Part shown: piece after piece, positions 22,335 through 34,499 of the stretch
Position numbering within the stretch: position 1 is the first letter of the stretch
Layout: every line of letters starts with the position of its first letter
Source of the DNA: Sipunculus nudus
Taxonomy: Eukaryota; Annelida; Sipuncula; Golfingiida; Sipunculidae
NCBI GenBank assembly: GCA_026874595.1
Contig: CM049313.1
Coordinates: 34,561,159-34,625,158 of the forward strand
Length of the DNA stretch: 64,000 nucleotides
Reading direction: 5' to 3'
The notes under the pieces: generated by a model
What the model saw: the letters and a program-made list of their open reading frames with translations, nothing else
Told to the model about the DNA's origin: nothing
Database searches by the model: none
Program-made: the position numbers and the translations under genes

Positions 22335-22985
22335 TTGCTTTGGGGGGGGGGGGGGGGGGCGGGTTATGCACCGGGAAAGTGGAAGGGTCACTGTGAAGTC
22401 GTTTACCGGTACCTTTAAAGCTACAGTCCCACTGAAGCAGGCAATACAACGGATAGGCAAGGATTACCACGGATCACCCGGGGCGTTTTATGGCAGAAAT
22501 CGGCAGAAATCCATTTCACACAGCAGCATTGCGGTAGAGCCCCGGATCGTCCCGGCAGCGCCAAGGATCATCCCGGCAGCACCCCGGATGCACTGGAAAT
22601 AACCCCGGCAAAGCCACGGATAGCCCCGGACCACCACGGCAGTGGCACGGACACCAACGATACGGATGAGCCCCGGATCATCACGGTTTACATTCCGCCC
22701 CGGATCACCACGAATCGCCCCGGCAGTTTTTGACATACAAAAACTGCCGGCTCGCCTTCCCGGACCATCCCGGCAACGCTACGGATTACACCCTGGATCA
22801 CCCCTGACCTGTCCGTGGCACTTCCGTAGCTCTGCCGGGTCCTCTATGCGACTTACACTTAACCTTGAGACCGTTGCTACCTTTATTAGTGAGAGGGGGT
22901 TTCCCAGCTTCGCGCTTATTCATGAGGGATTTAGGGTCTTTGTTAACCCTGGAAACCATGCCAAGCAGTGTACGAGGTGACCTGT
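22335..22985. repeat. GC-rich degenerate repeat R, copy 2, longer
   Basis: Copy of 17132-17516 that continues past the duplication breakpoint. It has the poly-G tract (22342-22359), the degenerate CCCCGGATC units, a perfect 13-bp hairpin (22720-22732 with 22738-22750, loop of 5) and further CCCGG units to about 22845. No real protein is encoded. Confidence 0.75.
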
Positions 22986-23429
22986 GTGCGACCAAGCGAG
23001 GCTTCCGTTTCCAGGGCTAACAAAGTGTAAACACTATACAAAAAAGCCATACTTCACCAGAAACACTTAGCCTTCGATTTCATACAACTTTGGATCAAAT
23101 AAAATGGAATATTACACACTTACATGCATCTGTCTGTAGCAGTAGATATCCATATTCCTTTTAATTGGTAATTATAACAAAATAGAGCTTTCTAACTGTC
23201 AATATCTGGAGGGCTAGCCAAATCCCTAACATGGGCTAATTAATTTGTAGCAATAGAGAAATCAGAAAAAAAAGCATTAATGCATTCAAGGAGGTCAGTA
23301 CTATACGACAACCACAGCAAACTCCATTTAAAAAAGCTACAGTTGCAGGAGTGCAATCCAGTTCTGGACAAAGGGTCCCTGAGCCATCGCAACGTGGCGA
23401 TACTACCAAGTCAGCAAGCGGAAACATTA

Positions 23430-23712
23430 CATTTTTTTTGGCAAAATCAGTCACGGGTTCCCTGATTGACAGGTGTTTTGGCCCGAACTTGAACATGCAC
23501 TGTTGTTACACACCGGTTGTAAGCCTGAAAGAAAACGGAAAACGCAGATGGCTTGAGCGCTATGTTTATGTTCGCGCCAGTTATCGCGCTCGGTCCACGC
23601 TTTTTTAACAGGATATAGGAGGAAGAAAACGGTTTCAAGGCAATATTTCTGCAGGTACCATATTATTTCAAAGAGAAGACGCTATTTTTTGTATAAATTA
23701 AACATTCTGTTT
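23430..23712 (+). repeat. Interspersed repeat B, copy 1
   Basis: Shares order and sequence with 57160-57390: a CCTGATTGACA phrase, a TTTTTTAACA-like phrase, and GTTTCAAGGCAATATTT with GCAGGTAC. It lies just before repeat A copy 2. The class is unknown. Confidence 0.65.
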
Positions 23713-23784
23713 AGGTGATTAGGTCCCTTTAATGATTATGCTGAACATGGAGAAAACTTTTCATAATTTAATCAATCAAAAGTT

Positions 23785-24203
23785 ACGTTTCCGAGGCAGC
23801 GGAAATCCTGCGCTTCGAAAGACGTTACTGATTTTCCCGCTGCCTGGTTTGACCGTTCATGATACTCTTAGACACCAGGTGGTGTGTCGTTGTCTGGCAG
23901 CCAACCAAATGCCAGTTAACAAACACTCGACAGGCATCTTGGCTCCGCCAATAGCTGCGCTTCAAGAGCACTCAGATGGTTACTCTTAGTAAAAAATAGT
24001 CGAATTTTAATTGCTCCCTCTGCGTTCTGTGACCATATCAGCCAACCAAAGAGGTCGTGTTTCAACAGCACAGGGTCTCATCTGATTGGACCAAAATACA
24101 GTGCTCCCCTCTAGTGTAGCGATTCAAGATACAAGGCCAAAACAAACAGCGCTTACGATATAGGTTGTAGGCCTATTGGTAAAGCGCTGTGTAAAGAGCG
24201 TAA
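23785..24203 (+). repeat. Interspersed repeat A, copy 2
   Basis: Matches 9891-10360 in the same orientation, including CCGAGGCAGCGGAAATC, CAGCCAACCAAATGC, TCTCATCTGATTGGACCAAA and GTAAAGCGCTGTGTAAAGA. About 50 bp shorter than copy 1. Confidence 0.8.
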
Positions 24204-24515
24204 TCAAAAGTAAGTCATGAAGACACATTCAGTACTTTGCCTTTCACAGTCTGAAAGAGAATTTGGTCCAGCCATATTCCAAATCGGGTTTTAAACCGGA
24301 CTGAATCCCGATCAACTGGACCAATCGCCAATTGGTCCAAATCGGGACCTGGGCTTTAATTGATACTTAAGATTGTTGACTGTTAGATTGTTGACCACTC
24401 TATGCAATTAATATCAAACTTTCCATGTATTCATTTTTCAGGTGGTTGTAAAAGATCACCTGGTTTTAACTGGTTCATATAATGAGCGCCTATCATTCGA
24501 ACACCAGTGAATTTA

Positions 24516-24825
24516 TTCGAGTCCACATCATCCGGGTCCAAGTCCAATTCCGATACAACTCATGCAAAATTTATGTTAATTTACAAGTGCCTTTAATGTT
24601 TAATACGTTAAGCCCCTGACGCAGAGCTAAACATTTTATGTGAAGTCTCATTTTTATAATATTATATGAGTAGTTCACGCATGTAAACAATCTTTAAATA
24701 ACATATGACAGGGTTTTTTTTGTATTGGACTCGAGATGTACCTGGGGTTAATTCCCGAGTCGTTATACATCCGAGTCCTAGTACATGTTGAGTCCAAGTC
24801 CCTCGAGTCCAAGTCCGAGTCCTGG
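24516..24825. repeat. GAGTCC/GGACTC hexamer cluster
   Basis: Scattered GAGTCC and AAGTCC hexamers, dense at 24728-24825 (GAGTCCAAGTCC, CGAGTCCTGG) and also present at 24516-24552. A degenerate short repeat. Confidence 0.55.
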
Positions 24826-27500
24826 AAAAAATAACTCTGTGTCAGACATGTAAGCTTTATAAATATTATACTATAATTTTTTTAATATTAGTGTGAAAAG
24901 CATATACCCATTTTCTGAAAGTAAGTTCTGTGGTTGTTGTCACTTATTCATGTATTTTGTATTATTCGAATACAAAAAGATATAATCCCCTAGAAAACCA
25001 CATACTAAATTGAATAAATTTGACTGCTGGGATATGATTATTGGTGGCCCAGTTTTCACAGTTAAGGTATGCTATGGACTTTTTTCTCAACACAAGGGAT
25101 AAAAAAACACTACTGGTCCATACATAAATTAAGTCTGATATAAGCTGATTTAGCCTGAGACGAAGGGTTTTAAATCAGCAATCTTTATATATTTTACACT
25201 TTAAGAAATGAAACAGTATAAAATTATCTAAAAAGGGTTTTTTTTTATTTATGTATATATTTATAGTATCTACAAAATAAAAAATAAATAAAAAAATAGA
25301 TAAACCCCTTAATTTAATCATTTTTCTGCGGGTTGTGTGTTATTCCTGTGGACCCCAATTTACGACAACCTGAAGGTCTCAATATTTTATCATTAATATA
25401 AGATATAGAACGTAATATTCGATAAATAACCAGAAGCATAAAACGCCCGCTACATGTATAGTAGTCGACATCACTTTCTTTTGAATCATGGGATGGGAGA
25501 CCGCATAGAAGAAAGGTTGATTTCATTATAAACCGCCCAGCGTCCATTGTGGCACTGTGATTGTGACCCCTGAAAAACAATTGACCCTTTTGACATCTAT
25601 TATGTCTGTCCGCGTCATTTTTATTGGTGAAAGTGAGATCTGTTATTTAAGAGAATGGATGAGAAAAAGGTCACTGAAAGTGTAAATTAATGGCAACATA
25701 CGAATTATATGTTCAACAATTACATGTCAGAAACCTCAAACCCATCATCACTAATACCGTGAGGCCTACACAGCTGCCACGGTCCTGAAACTCAATGCCC
25801 GTTCACGTCCAGGATGATTGTAATGAATTGCTCTGTTATCATAATATAGACAATGGAATATAATCCTTTGAACTAAACTAATATTATGGAGATTCAGAAT
25901 ACTTCCAAAGTTCAATTTATTTGTTCCTTTTGTATCATCCTAACCCTAACAGAATTTCATTAAAATCTGTTCAGAAGTTTTTGCGCTAAACTGTTTAGAG
26001 ACAAACCAAGTAACCAAGGCTAAAACATGATGTTTCTCGCTACCTGATGGAGGCTAACCAAAAGTTCAAGCCTCCTTAAAATGGTATCTTATGGTCAGAC
26101 TATTAATATACAAGGAAGGACATCTTTTTGTTTTATAACGGAATAACGTCCATAAGAAATATAACATGTGACATTTTGGCAATGTATGGAATGTCGCATA
26201 GCATATTTCATGAAAAGTGAAGTTGTGTTTCATAAGATCTTGTTTACTTTTTAATGCCCAGGATAAAATATGGACATGCCTGGGGTTGCATAAGGAGTGA
26301 GTGTGATTGTCAATGATTTGAGTGAAAAATAGGCTAAAGATTTCAGTCGCATTTAAAATGACGAATACAAAGTAACTGAACATGTGTTGATATATATATA
26401 AAACTAAAGTGGAAGCAATCATATTTATTAATTGCTAATTTTTACCCACTGGAATTTAATTTTCATAATATATGCATCCAAAACCTTAAATCTTCATGTT
26501 ATTAAATTTGTTATCAATTTCCGGTATGCTTGAATAATGCTTTCTTCCAGTGATTGTTTGCTACATTCTTTTCTAGGAGGCAAATTACACATCCTGCAGG
26601 TGGTATAATTTTTTTTTGCTGACTTTTTTTTTCTGTTAGAAACTTGATTCTAAAACATGAACGGACTTTTCTGAATAACTGATACAAGTTTTTTTGTTGT
26701 TGTTGTTGAACAGATTTTTATATTGTGAATTATGGCAATTTGCTTTGGTCCTGATACCAGGTATTGGGAGGAACCTAAGTATTAATTACCGAATGTGGCG
26801 ATTCAAATTATGACCCAATTAAAGCCGCCATTGTTCTGGCGGACAGTAGTATATTCTTTTTGCGCTTACACGCCACACAACAAGGTTTATTCAGGATTCT
26901 GTTTATATTCTTGATCTGGTGGTCAAGAAATCAATGAGTGCTTTCTAAGTTAATCTTATTAAAGTATTATCAACAAAAGGATAGCAAACTTATCTAAGTT
27001 TTGAGTAAGTTATATACACTACCATCTAAAAATCGTCCAGGAGCTGAACATTATCTTCCTTAATACAATGTGACGATTTGGCTGCCCAACTGAAAATATA
27101 CCGTAATATGTTAAAATGAAACTTTTTTACTGTTACCGGCCAATCACCTATAAAGCATGTTGCACGAAAATTAGCGCCTTCCCTTTAAAATAAATATTTA
27201 CCTTGTAAAACATTGCCCTTAAATCGTTTGCTATCTCTTGTAATCAAATGTTAAAAACTGTGGACCGGGGGCGATTAAGGGTGTCAGCATAATCAGACCT
27301 CCGGTCATACGGCCTTGTTATGGTAAACAGACTGTGTTTACCAGCACGCAAAGCCATAACATGGTGTTTAACAGCCGTATGCGAGGAAATGAGACCGTGT
27401 GCTGGGATGGTTTTGCTGGAAAACATTTGTTCAAAGCAAAACTGATAGTGTGAAAGAATAATTTAGCTCCTGATTATGTCCCTTTAAATAAAGATACAAT

Positions 27501-27504
<4 letters not shown>
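24826..27504. other. Intergenic, nothing recognised
   Basis: AT-rich sequence with short motif-free open frames on both strands (for example minus 25314-25580 and 26066-26422). A small inverted repeat GGTAAACA/TGTTTACC lies near 27320. Confidence 0.5.

Positions 27505-27544
<40 letters not shown>
27505..27544. repeat. (TA)n microsatellite
   Basis: About 20 TA units. Confidence 0.9.
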
Positions 27545-27546
<2 letters not shown>

Positions 27547-27718
27547 TATAGCTTCAAAAACGAGAAGAGACGAAATACCACCACACTAAGCGAATACATT
27601 TGGAAAATAAAGGACTTAAATGTGCAATATACCATACAATGGAAGATAATCAGCAAAGCCAGAGCGTACTCCACATCATCTAAATCATGTAACCTTTGTT
27701 TGGAAGAAAAGTACTTTA

Positions 27719-27912
27719 TTATTCATCGCCCCCATTAGGCACTCTAAACAAAAGAAATGAAATCGCAGCGACATGCAGGCACAGTTCAAAGCACCTGCTG
27801 ACTAGCCATGACAACATGACACTCAGGCCTTTGGAAATAAACTGATAGGGCCTGGAGTCATGATGGCAGTCACAACAGAACGCCCATTCTAAGGGTCGGA
27901 TCAAAATATTTC
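27719..27912 (-). repeat. Interspersed repeat C, copy 1
   Basis: Read in reverse it matches 63262-63392: a GATCCGACC-x-TTAGAATGGG phrase, then CATCATGACTC, then AGGCCTGAGTGTCATGTTGT with CATGGCTAG. This gives two oppositely oriented copies 35 kb apart. Confidence 0.75.
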
Positions 27913-28926
27913 CTGTCTGGTGTTATTTGGCATCACAGGCTTATCTGGTCGTATTATATGTGCTAAATATCAAAGAAAATGGGTTGTTACGCAAAAATTA
28001 TTACATTTATTACCTCCTTTCGTCACTGTGGCACCGATTCACGTGAAGCGGTACTTCTCGTTCGAAACTTAAGTGTCATGACGGGGTCGTGTATGTAAAC
28101 TTGGAAGTCCGAAGCCGGAAGCCGGAAACCAAGGAATTGTTTTATAAATAATGCAGTTTAAAGCATATACAAAATGCTTACGCTTCAATACCGTTTTGCT
28201 TTTTCCCGATAGAATAAGATCTTTACTATCATTCTGTGAACAATTATAGTTATTTATTCTTTGATCTGAAAGTTATGGACGATTTTGTGCTCGGAAGCCA
28301 TCTCGGAAGTCACTCAGAAGTGCTGGGATGTGATTCAAATATGTATAACTCGGAAGTCACAGAGACGCACTGGTTAACTTGTGGTCAGTTGAGAGCCACA
28401 GCCCAAATGCAGTTTCATTATATTATAGTTGCATGCATATATTTAAATTGCTTATGCATGATTCTGCTTTTAATGAGTGTATAATACAATACATGATACA
28501 AAATCGGAAAACTATGTTCTCAAATTTTTGTTTTGTAAATTTAATATAAATGTATAGAGATATGTGGGTGTATTTTCAAATAATATATTTCACCCCATGA
28601 AATATATTAATAAAATCTAGAGCCATGTTTTTGTTAAATATATTTATATTTACATGAGCGGGGCAGGGGAGGGGATGATTTTAATTCTTAAAATATACAA
28701 TGTAAAGAGGACATTTTAAGGCACCTTAAACCATCGTTCTTCAGTTCATCTAAAATCGACGTTTGGGGTGACAGGCTGTCGCTACCTGCTGACCAACTAC
28801 AAATCCCCTGGATCAAGTTTAAGGAGCCCCGACAAGACCACTCAGTGTTCCTGACGAGTGAGGGCCCGTAGGGGCCCTTACGAAACAGAGCTGTCGAACA
28901 CAAGTAAGTGTGTTTAGGTCCTGAAA
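27913..28926. other. Intergenic, nothing recognised
   Basis: Includes repeated GGAAGTC-like and GGAAGCC phrases at 28100-28350 but no gene I can support. Confidence 0.45.

Positions 28927-28981
<55 letters not shown>
28927..28981. repeat. (TA)n microsatellite
   Basis: About 27 TA units. Confidence 0.9.
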
Positions 28982-28984
<3 letters not shown>

Positions 28985-29399
28985 CGCACCTCAGTATCAT
29001 CAGTAATATGTTCACAGAATGTAAACCACGACAAGAGTCACTGTTACTTTATCACATTACACAGAGATAATTGACATGTTAAAATAATACACACCAAACA
29101 TAAACTAAATCGTGCTGGAACGATGGTGTTTTCGCAAGAACTGTATGTTCTACCACTTCTCAAGTTGCCTCCCCCTTTCTGCATGTATATCAGGACACTG
29201 GGCATCGCTATATGTGTTATTATCAAAAGACTGCAACCTTTCTATATGGATTTTTTTTTTAATTTTGATTTAATAAAACTTGAAGCGAATTGGATTTTGA
29301 CCTTAACTTTTGAATTAGAAGTTTTGTACGATATGATCTGACCCTAAGTAACAGGTTTGTTTAGAAATAATAGCCATAAATTTGACTCTCTGGCATTAA

Positions 29400-29747
29400 T
29401 ATTTGCCTCCGCAAGGAGGGTATGCATTTATTTCTGATAGTGTGTGTGTGTGTTTGTGTGTTTGTTCACAGTGTAACTTACGTTATGATGTACGAGATCT
29501 CATGATATTTTTAGGGCATTTTGGGAACGTACCAATGAAGTATTAATTAGATATTGGTGTGGATCCGGCACATGATCCGGATTCAGGAACGCCATCAAAG
29601 AATATTCACAAATGTAAAGTCACTTATTCACGAACGAACCTGGCAATATGGGCCGAATTAATGAATGCAAACGCGGTTTAGGGAAAATCCCACAATAGGG
29701 ACCACCACATTGCGGAGGCGTGCATTCCTTTGAATGCAGATTTCTAG
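29400..29747 (+). mobile_element. Helitron-like non-autonomous element
   Basis: The left end has a small hairpin (CCTCCGCAAGGAGG, 29406-29419), then a TG-rich stretch and a GATCCGGCACATGATCCGGA phrase. The right end has the hairpin GCATTCCTTTGAATGC (29722-29737), then AGATTT, then CTAG (29744-29747) followed by T. A hairpin shortly before CTRR with a following T is the 3' signature of Helitrons. The same design, with a greatly expanded tail, occurs at 45735-47935. Confidence 0.65.
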
Positions 29748-30930
29748 TTTACTAAAGGGAACCAGGAAGTCATCATCCAAAGCTAACACTCAGTGGAACA
29801 GCTGCTCCCGAAATGTTTGCGTGGTGGCCGTCTTAAACTATTTGTACTAAACGGGATCATGAAATTAAAAGTTTGGTTTTAACATTCATATTCTGACATA
29901 CTATTTCTTAACGCCATTCTGTAATGAAAAAGGTCTTTATATCAACTGGGTAACCGAAACTAGGCAGCTACTCCCGACAGTAGCGCACACTGCCTGTACA
30001 TAAACAAAACACGTGACAGAGGTTTCTTAAAAGTGAAAAAGTGACCGCTATTAGACATTTTGAATATAAGTAGAAAGCAGATGAGCAGCAAATGTTGACC
30101 AAAACTACTTGATGAAACTGACAGAAAGTATATATACGTTTGAGCAAATCTGCCGATATATAGTGTAGAGGAATTCCTGGCGTTCGCTTATAATCATAGC
30201 CATTCGATCGTTCAAGGAGAGAAAACAGCTAGCAGTGTATGAACGACAGAAATCATTTAAGAATTGAGAAAATACAAAATCTGAGCGACATTGCACCGAG
30301 TTACACATAGATTAGGCAAAAGCTATGCCTAAATGAAAACGTAAAGATGTATCATATGAAAACTAGAGAACATGAAACTCACAATAGAAATTAATCCTTA
30401 AAGTTTGATATATGTCTATTAAAACTATTTTTATAGTTGAAAACATACAACAGCAACTGCGGTCAAATATGTCATGGGACCTGACGTTGAAATACATGAA
30501 GTATACATCAGTCAATTCAGTCTTACTCGAGACAAGGGTTCGACCATAAAAACCTGAAAGTCCTGAATCAAAATCACGTCAACGTTTGAATGATATAAAG
30601 AAGTGACAGACCCACCAGCTGCGCAACCGAACGCAGATGGTTTTTTATGTGAAAATGGGAAGCAGCCTGGCCCTACTGAATACAACCCCTCTTTATATTC
30701 CAAACAGTTGGGAAATAATACCTAAAACTAGCGCCGGATTTTGCGTCTTGCACCTTTTCTTCCTCCTGTATGCGAGAGTTATGTATAACGTCCACAAGCA
30801 CTGCAGGCGCACTTGTTTACCTGTGCAACACAGTTCAGTCGGCTTTTTCTAGAATTCCGGATTGGAGGGTGTCAGCATTTTGGAAGGAGGGTCCAACCTA
30901 GCAGCGGCGTCAATTTGTGTTCAAGGGTTT
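29748..30930. other. Intergenic; one shared fragment
   Basis: No gene seen. About 60 bp near 30590-30650 (GACAGACCCACC...GAACGCAGATGG) match 31540-31592, showing another small dispersed repeat. Confidence 0.45.
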
Positions 30931-31110
30931 GAGGAGGTGACACACAGAGCGAGGAGATGACTCACAGGGTGAAGAGATGACTCACAGGGCGAGGGGATGA
31001 CTCACAAGGCGAGGAGATGACTCACAGGGCGAGGGGATGACTCACAGGGCGAGGGGATAACTCACAGGGCGAGGAGATGACTCACAGGGCGAGGATATGA
31101 CTCACAGGAT
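30931..31110. repeat. 20-bp minisatellite with TGACTCA in each unit
   Basis: Nine head-to-tail units of exactly 20 bp (consensus GAGGAGATGACTCACAGGGC). Seven contain a perfect TGACTCA, the AP-1 (TRE) consensus. The unit at 31051 has TAACTCA and the first has TGACACA. There are no spacers. Confidence 0.95.
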
Positions 31111-31116
31111 GAGCTG

Positions 31117-31119
<3 letters not shown>

Positions 31120-31164
<45 letters not shown>
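31120..31164. repeat. (TA)n microsatellite
   Basis: About 22 TA units directly after the 20-bp minisatellite. Confidence 0.9.
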
Positions 31165-31167
<3 letters not shown>

Positions 31168-32682
31168 AACCTTTTATTGTCTGTGGGACAACCTTCAAAT
31201 ATATACCAATTCAATATAAGATTAAAACAATAAGTAACGTGTTAATTATATATCATTTTAAAATATTTCAAAGTTAACTCAGAAATGGAACCAAAGTATA
31301 CATTCTCACTATACAAAGATTTCCTTTCCAATATACAGATATTATTCTCTCAATATCAAGGGTGCGGGGTTATAAGACTGCCCCCCCCCCCCCCCCCCCC
31401 TTCTACCCCTATCCCTCCCTGAATTGAAGCCCTTTCAACCCAGGAAAACTAATAAGATGTAGCTCAGATCTGGTTAATGAGAGGGCTCAGGCTGCAAAAT
31501 TTGACTTTAACCCCTAAAAATGGTCCGGTGTTTGAATGGTAAAAAGAGAGACAGATCCACCGGTTGGCGTGATGAACGCAGGTGGCTTACTGGTTGACAA
31601 TGTAGGCGACGTGACTCGGCAGAGGGCGAAACTTGAAGTACTGGCGCAATGACTGCATGTGTAAAGTCATAATGGGACCACTGTGTGCCTCATCACCGCA
31701 GGCGGACGGAAAGAAATAAAAATAGGTCGTAGGACAGCAGCAAATACAGCAGACAGATAAAGTAGTCTTAGACATGGCTTAGTGGTTCAATAAAGGGGCA
31801 AAGGTGTTAAACACTCAGTTCACAGACAGAAGCGGGGAGATCGGCGACATCAGGAAAAAATATTACGGAGGATTATAGCATGGGTTCTTTTGTGGTATTG
31901 GCATCAGTTCAGTTTTAATCATTTTTTGTGGCCCAGGGTGATCTTCAGCGGATGTTTCAATATCGCACAGGGCACACCCGTCAGCTAAGATGTGTTGTCA
32001 TTGTTGAGGTGGTGAAGTTAAGATTCTTAATATAATATTAAGACATATTTTCATGTAAATGAGCTTGTATGTTGCAATACCTTCTCGATCATGTGTAGTA
32101 ATTCTGGTTCAATGAATAAAGCTACGAAAATCCATCTTAATACACATATGTTGATCATTTTCATCCGTCATGCGTATGTGATGTCCCTTGAGTTGGATGT
32201 ACCTATAACGCTACATGCGATACGCTGAAAACACGGAGCTCAGCGAAATGACGTGTACACATAACGCTACGTCAACGTCTAACGTATTACGTAACGAAAA
32301 ATTCGAAAATGTATCGCAGACGTTTCGTTATAGGAAGTGTTTTGGCAGCCTACAATGTCGGCTGCGGATGATCAGTCTTTGAAAAGTCTTTAGGCAGCCT
32401 ATAATGTCGGGTAAACCTTTCAGTCTAAAACTCGCGCAACCGAAATGCTTTAACTGATATTTCAAGCGCTTGTGAACATGTTGTCTAGGTATATATACAC
32501 ACACACTTTAAAAACATGCACTTTTAATGTTGTGTCTTAAATTTACAGTTCTGATGTCTTAATATTAGACCTTAGATATATACATAATAACATATGCGCA
32601 ACATATATATCGACGTGCCATTCCTTGCATATTGACAACTTTTAACCCTTTACTGTTCACAGTCACGAAAGCGCGATATATG

Positions 32683-32683
<1 letters not shown>
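31165..32683. other. Intergenic, nothing recognised
   Basis: Contains a poly-C tract (31381-31400) and, at about 32200-32345, an unusually CpG-rich stretch with many ACG triplets (AACGCTAC, TACGTAACG). No gene found. The Cys-rich minus frame at 31587-31775 has no support. Confidence 0.45.

Positions 32684-32731
<48 letters not shown>
32684..32731. repeat. (TA)n microsatellite
   Basis: About 24 TA units. Confidence 0.9.
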
Positions 32732-32732
<1 letters not shown>

Positions 32733-33167
32733 CCGAGGCGTGAGTCATGCATGGCAACGCGAGGCGTAGCCAAACCAATGCCATGATTGACATACGCCAA
32801 GTACAATTTTACGATTTGCAAAATATTTCACTTGGCAATAATGATTTGTCCCACATACTCAGGACGAGGGTCATTTCTATGACCACAATCGAGCCCCAAC
32901 GTGGTCTAATTCTAGATAATTCTGTATATATGCGGCGTACGATAACGCCGAATACAAAGGCAATTAAGCTAAATATTGTGTTTATGGATGCAAACAGTTC
33001 TAAGTCCCTTGAAATCGCGGTGCTTCTCTAAATAATAGATCATTAAATTACACTCTGTGGCCGCTTCGTCGACCTATTATGACATTAAGACTATTTTATC
33101 GTAGCCCTGTAGCCGTTGCATGAAGACGGATACCATCCGAGAGAGGTGTGCCCAGAGCCAATATTTT

Positions 33168-33292
33168 TACATTTCGTTTTGATTGACTGCACAGAGCCCT
33201 GTGCCGTTGGGGTTGTCGGGCCTTTCATTGAGAGCCCGTGGCACTCGGGTTGCCGGGCCGGTTAGCTGTCAGTCAAAGTGGAACTGAAATGA
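33168..33292. mobile_element. MITE-like inverted repeat (~120 bp)
   Basis: The left arm CATTTCGTTTTGATTGACTG is the reverse complement, with a few changes, of the right arm CAGTCAAAGTGGAACTGAAATG. The middle is GC-rich with GTTG(C/T)CGGGCC in both halves. Part of the right-arm text (AGCTGTCACTCAAA...GAAATGAAC) also occurs at about 10149-10173. Confidence 0.55.
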
Positions 33293-33618
33293 ACTATTAT
33301 TTAGAAAGAGTAACGCGGTGTTTGAAACCGTTTCCTGATGAGAAATGGTCAGTGATTATCGTGGCCTTATCTCAGAGAGCCGGACCACTGGCAGGTGATA
33401 CATTATAACAAGTTAACCTTAGCCTCAGAGGCTGCTGGCTGAAATGGTTTGGGGAGAACACAGGGCAGGTATTTTTTGCCGCTTATCACCACTAATAAGA
33501 GCTATCCGGCGTGCAGATGTCTGTTAAGCAATTTACACGGCTGCAGTGTATTTTACATATGCCGTCGATACAAAATAATCTTCAATTTATGATGAATACA
33601 GCTTAATGTAATCGTAAA

Positions 33619-33747
33619 GTGGAATGTTTCTAGTTTTCTCAATGGATCTTCCAGGTCTCTAGCCCTTACTCCCGTGCTCTCTTACTAGTTACGCTACGCT
33701 GTGCGAGAGCCCTAGAAGATGATTTGAGGAAACTGGAGACATTCCAC
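33619..33747. mobile_element. Fold-back element (~130 bp)
   Basis: GTGGAATGTTTCTAGTTTTC at the left pairs with the reverse complement of the right end (GAAACTGGAGACATTCCAC). Inside, GTGCTCTC pairs with GAGAGC around a loop. A related, more decayed unit lies at 34010-34108. Confidence 0.65.
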
Positions 33748-34245
33748 ATGACAATTAAATTCTTTCGTCTGAAAATGTATTCGTTATAAAATAAAGATAT
33801 TCTTATCAAATACGCATTTAATATAACATACCACTTAGACAGTGTTTGTCCACTTTAAATGTTGATTAGGTGAATATTTATTGTCCTAATAAACGGTGAT
33901 ACGCGGGGAACGATGCCTTCTCTGGGCCCCCCGGTTCATTGTTTCAGATTCTGAGACAGTTTCAAGCGCCAAGGTTGCAAAGTTTTAAAAGTGAGTTTTG
34001 TTGACATATAGCCCATAGCTTTCGTGCTCTCTCCTTACGCTTCGGTCCCCCCGCTGAGAGAGCCCTAGTAGGAGGTGTTTGAAAACTGGAGACATGCCAC
34101 TAGACAAAAAGAAACCAATACTCTCCCAGCTAAAAATGTGTCATATATAAGGATATAAACATATTTGTATCATATGGTAACATAACATACCACTTTAAAC
34201 TCGGCATGTACATTAAACAGTTGAATCAGGTAGGTCTTGATTTCA
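33630..34245. repeat. Diverged direct duplication, units of ~375 bp
   Basis: The fold-back element plus its right flank (33635-33900) is repeated at about 34010-34245. Shared phrases are GAGAGCCCTAG, AACTGGAGACAT-CCAC, AACATACCACTT and a late GTTGA-TAGGT phrase. Confidence 0.6.
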
Positions 34246-34499
34246 AGCGGTAAAAACAAGCATGTCTGGAGGGGATTTCCTTGGGTTCCTCCAACATAAA
34301 ACGTCATACCCGTTGTCAACCTCCAGCGCAAAGTCAAGATATGTTGTTTTTATCCTTAACATTCATGATAAATTTTTGTACGGAGAATGATGCATCACAC
34401 GCGCCACCTGGTGCTTGTCCCAACTTTAGGAACAACTGCCAGGTCCAGGGAAGGTAAACTTTTAATGTGAGTACGGTTTAGGCACTAAAGCAGGGGTTA

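Larger units (their letters stand above)
17518..22721. repeat. Tandem duplication, unit 2 (split by a transposon)
   Basis: Second copy of the 1.87-kb block: 17518-18885 matches 15646-17014, and 22213-22721 matches 17010-17516. Between them lies the 3,327-bp insertion 18886-22212. The right breakpoint of the duplication falls at the foot of a 13-bp hairpin (22720-22750). Confidence 0.92.

Noticed and set aside
30931-31110. CRISPR-like array
   Set aside because: Units are directly adjacent with no spacers. The same holds for the 47-bp and 66-bp arrays, and the genome is eukaryotic.
31587-31775. Small Cys-rich secreted peptide on the minus strand
   Set aside because: The start is weak, there is no signal-peptide pattern I trust, and it overlaps a dispersed repeat fragment.
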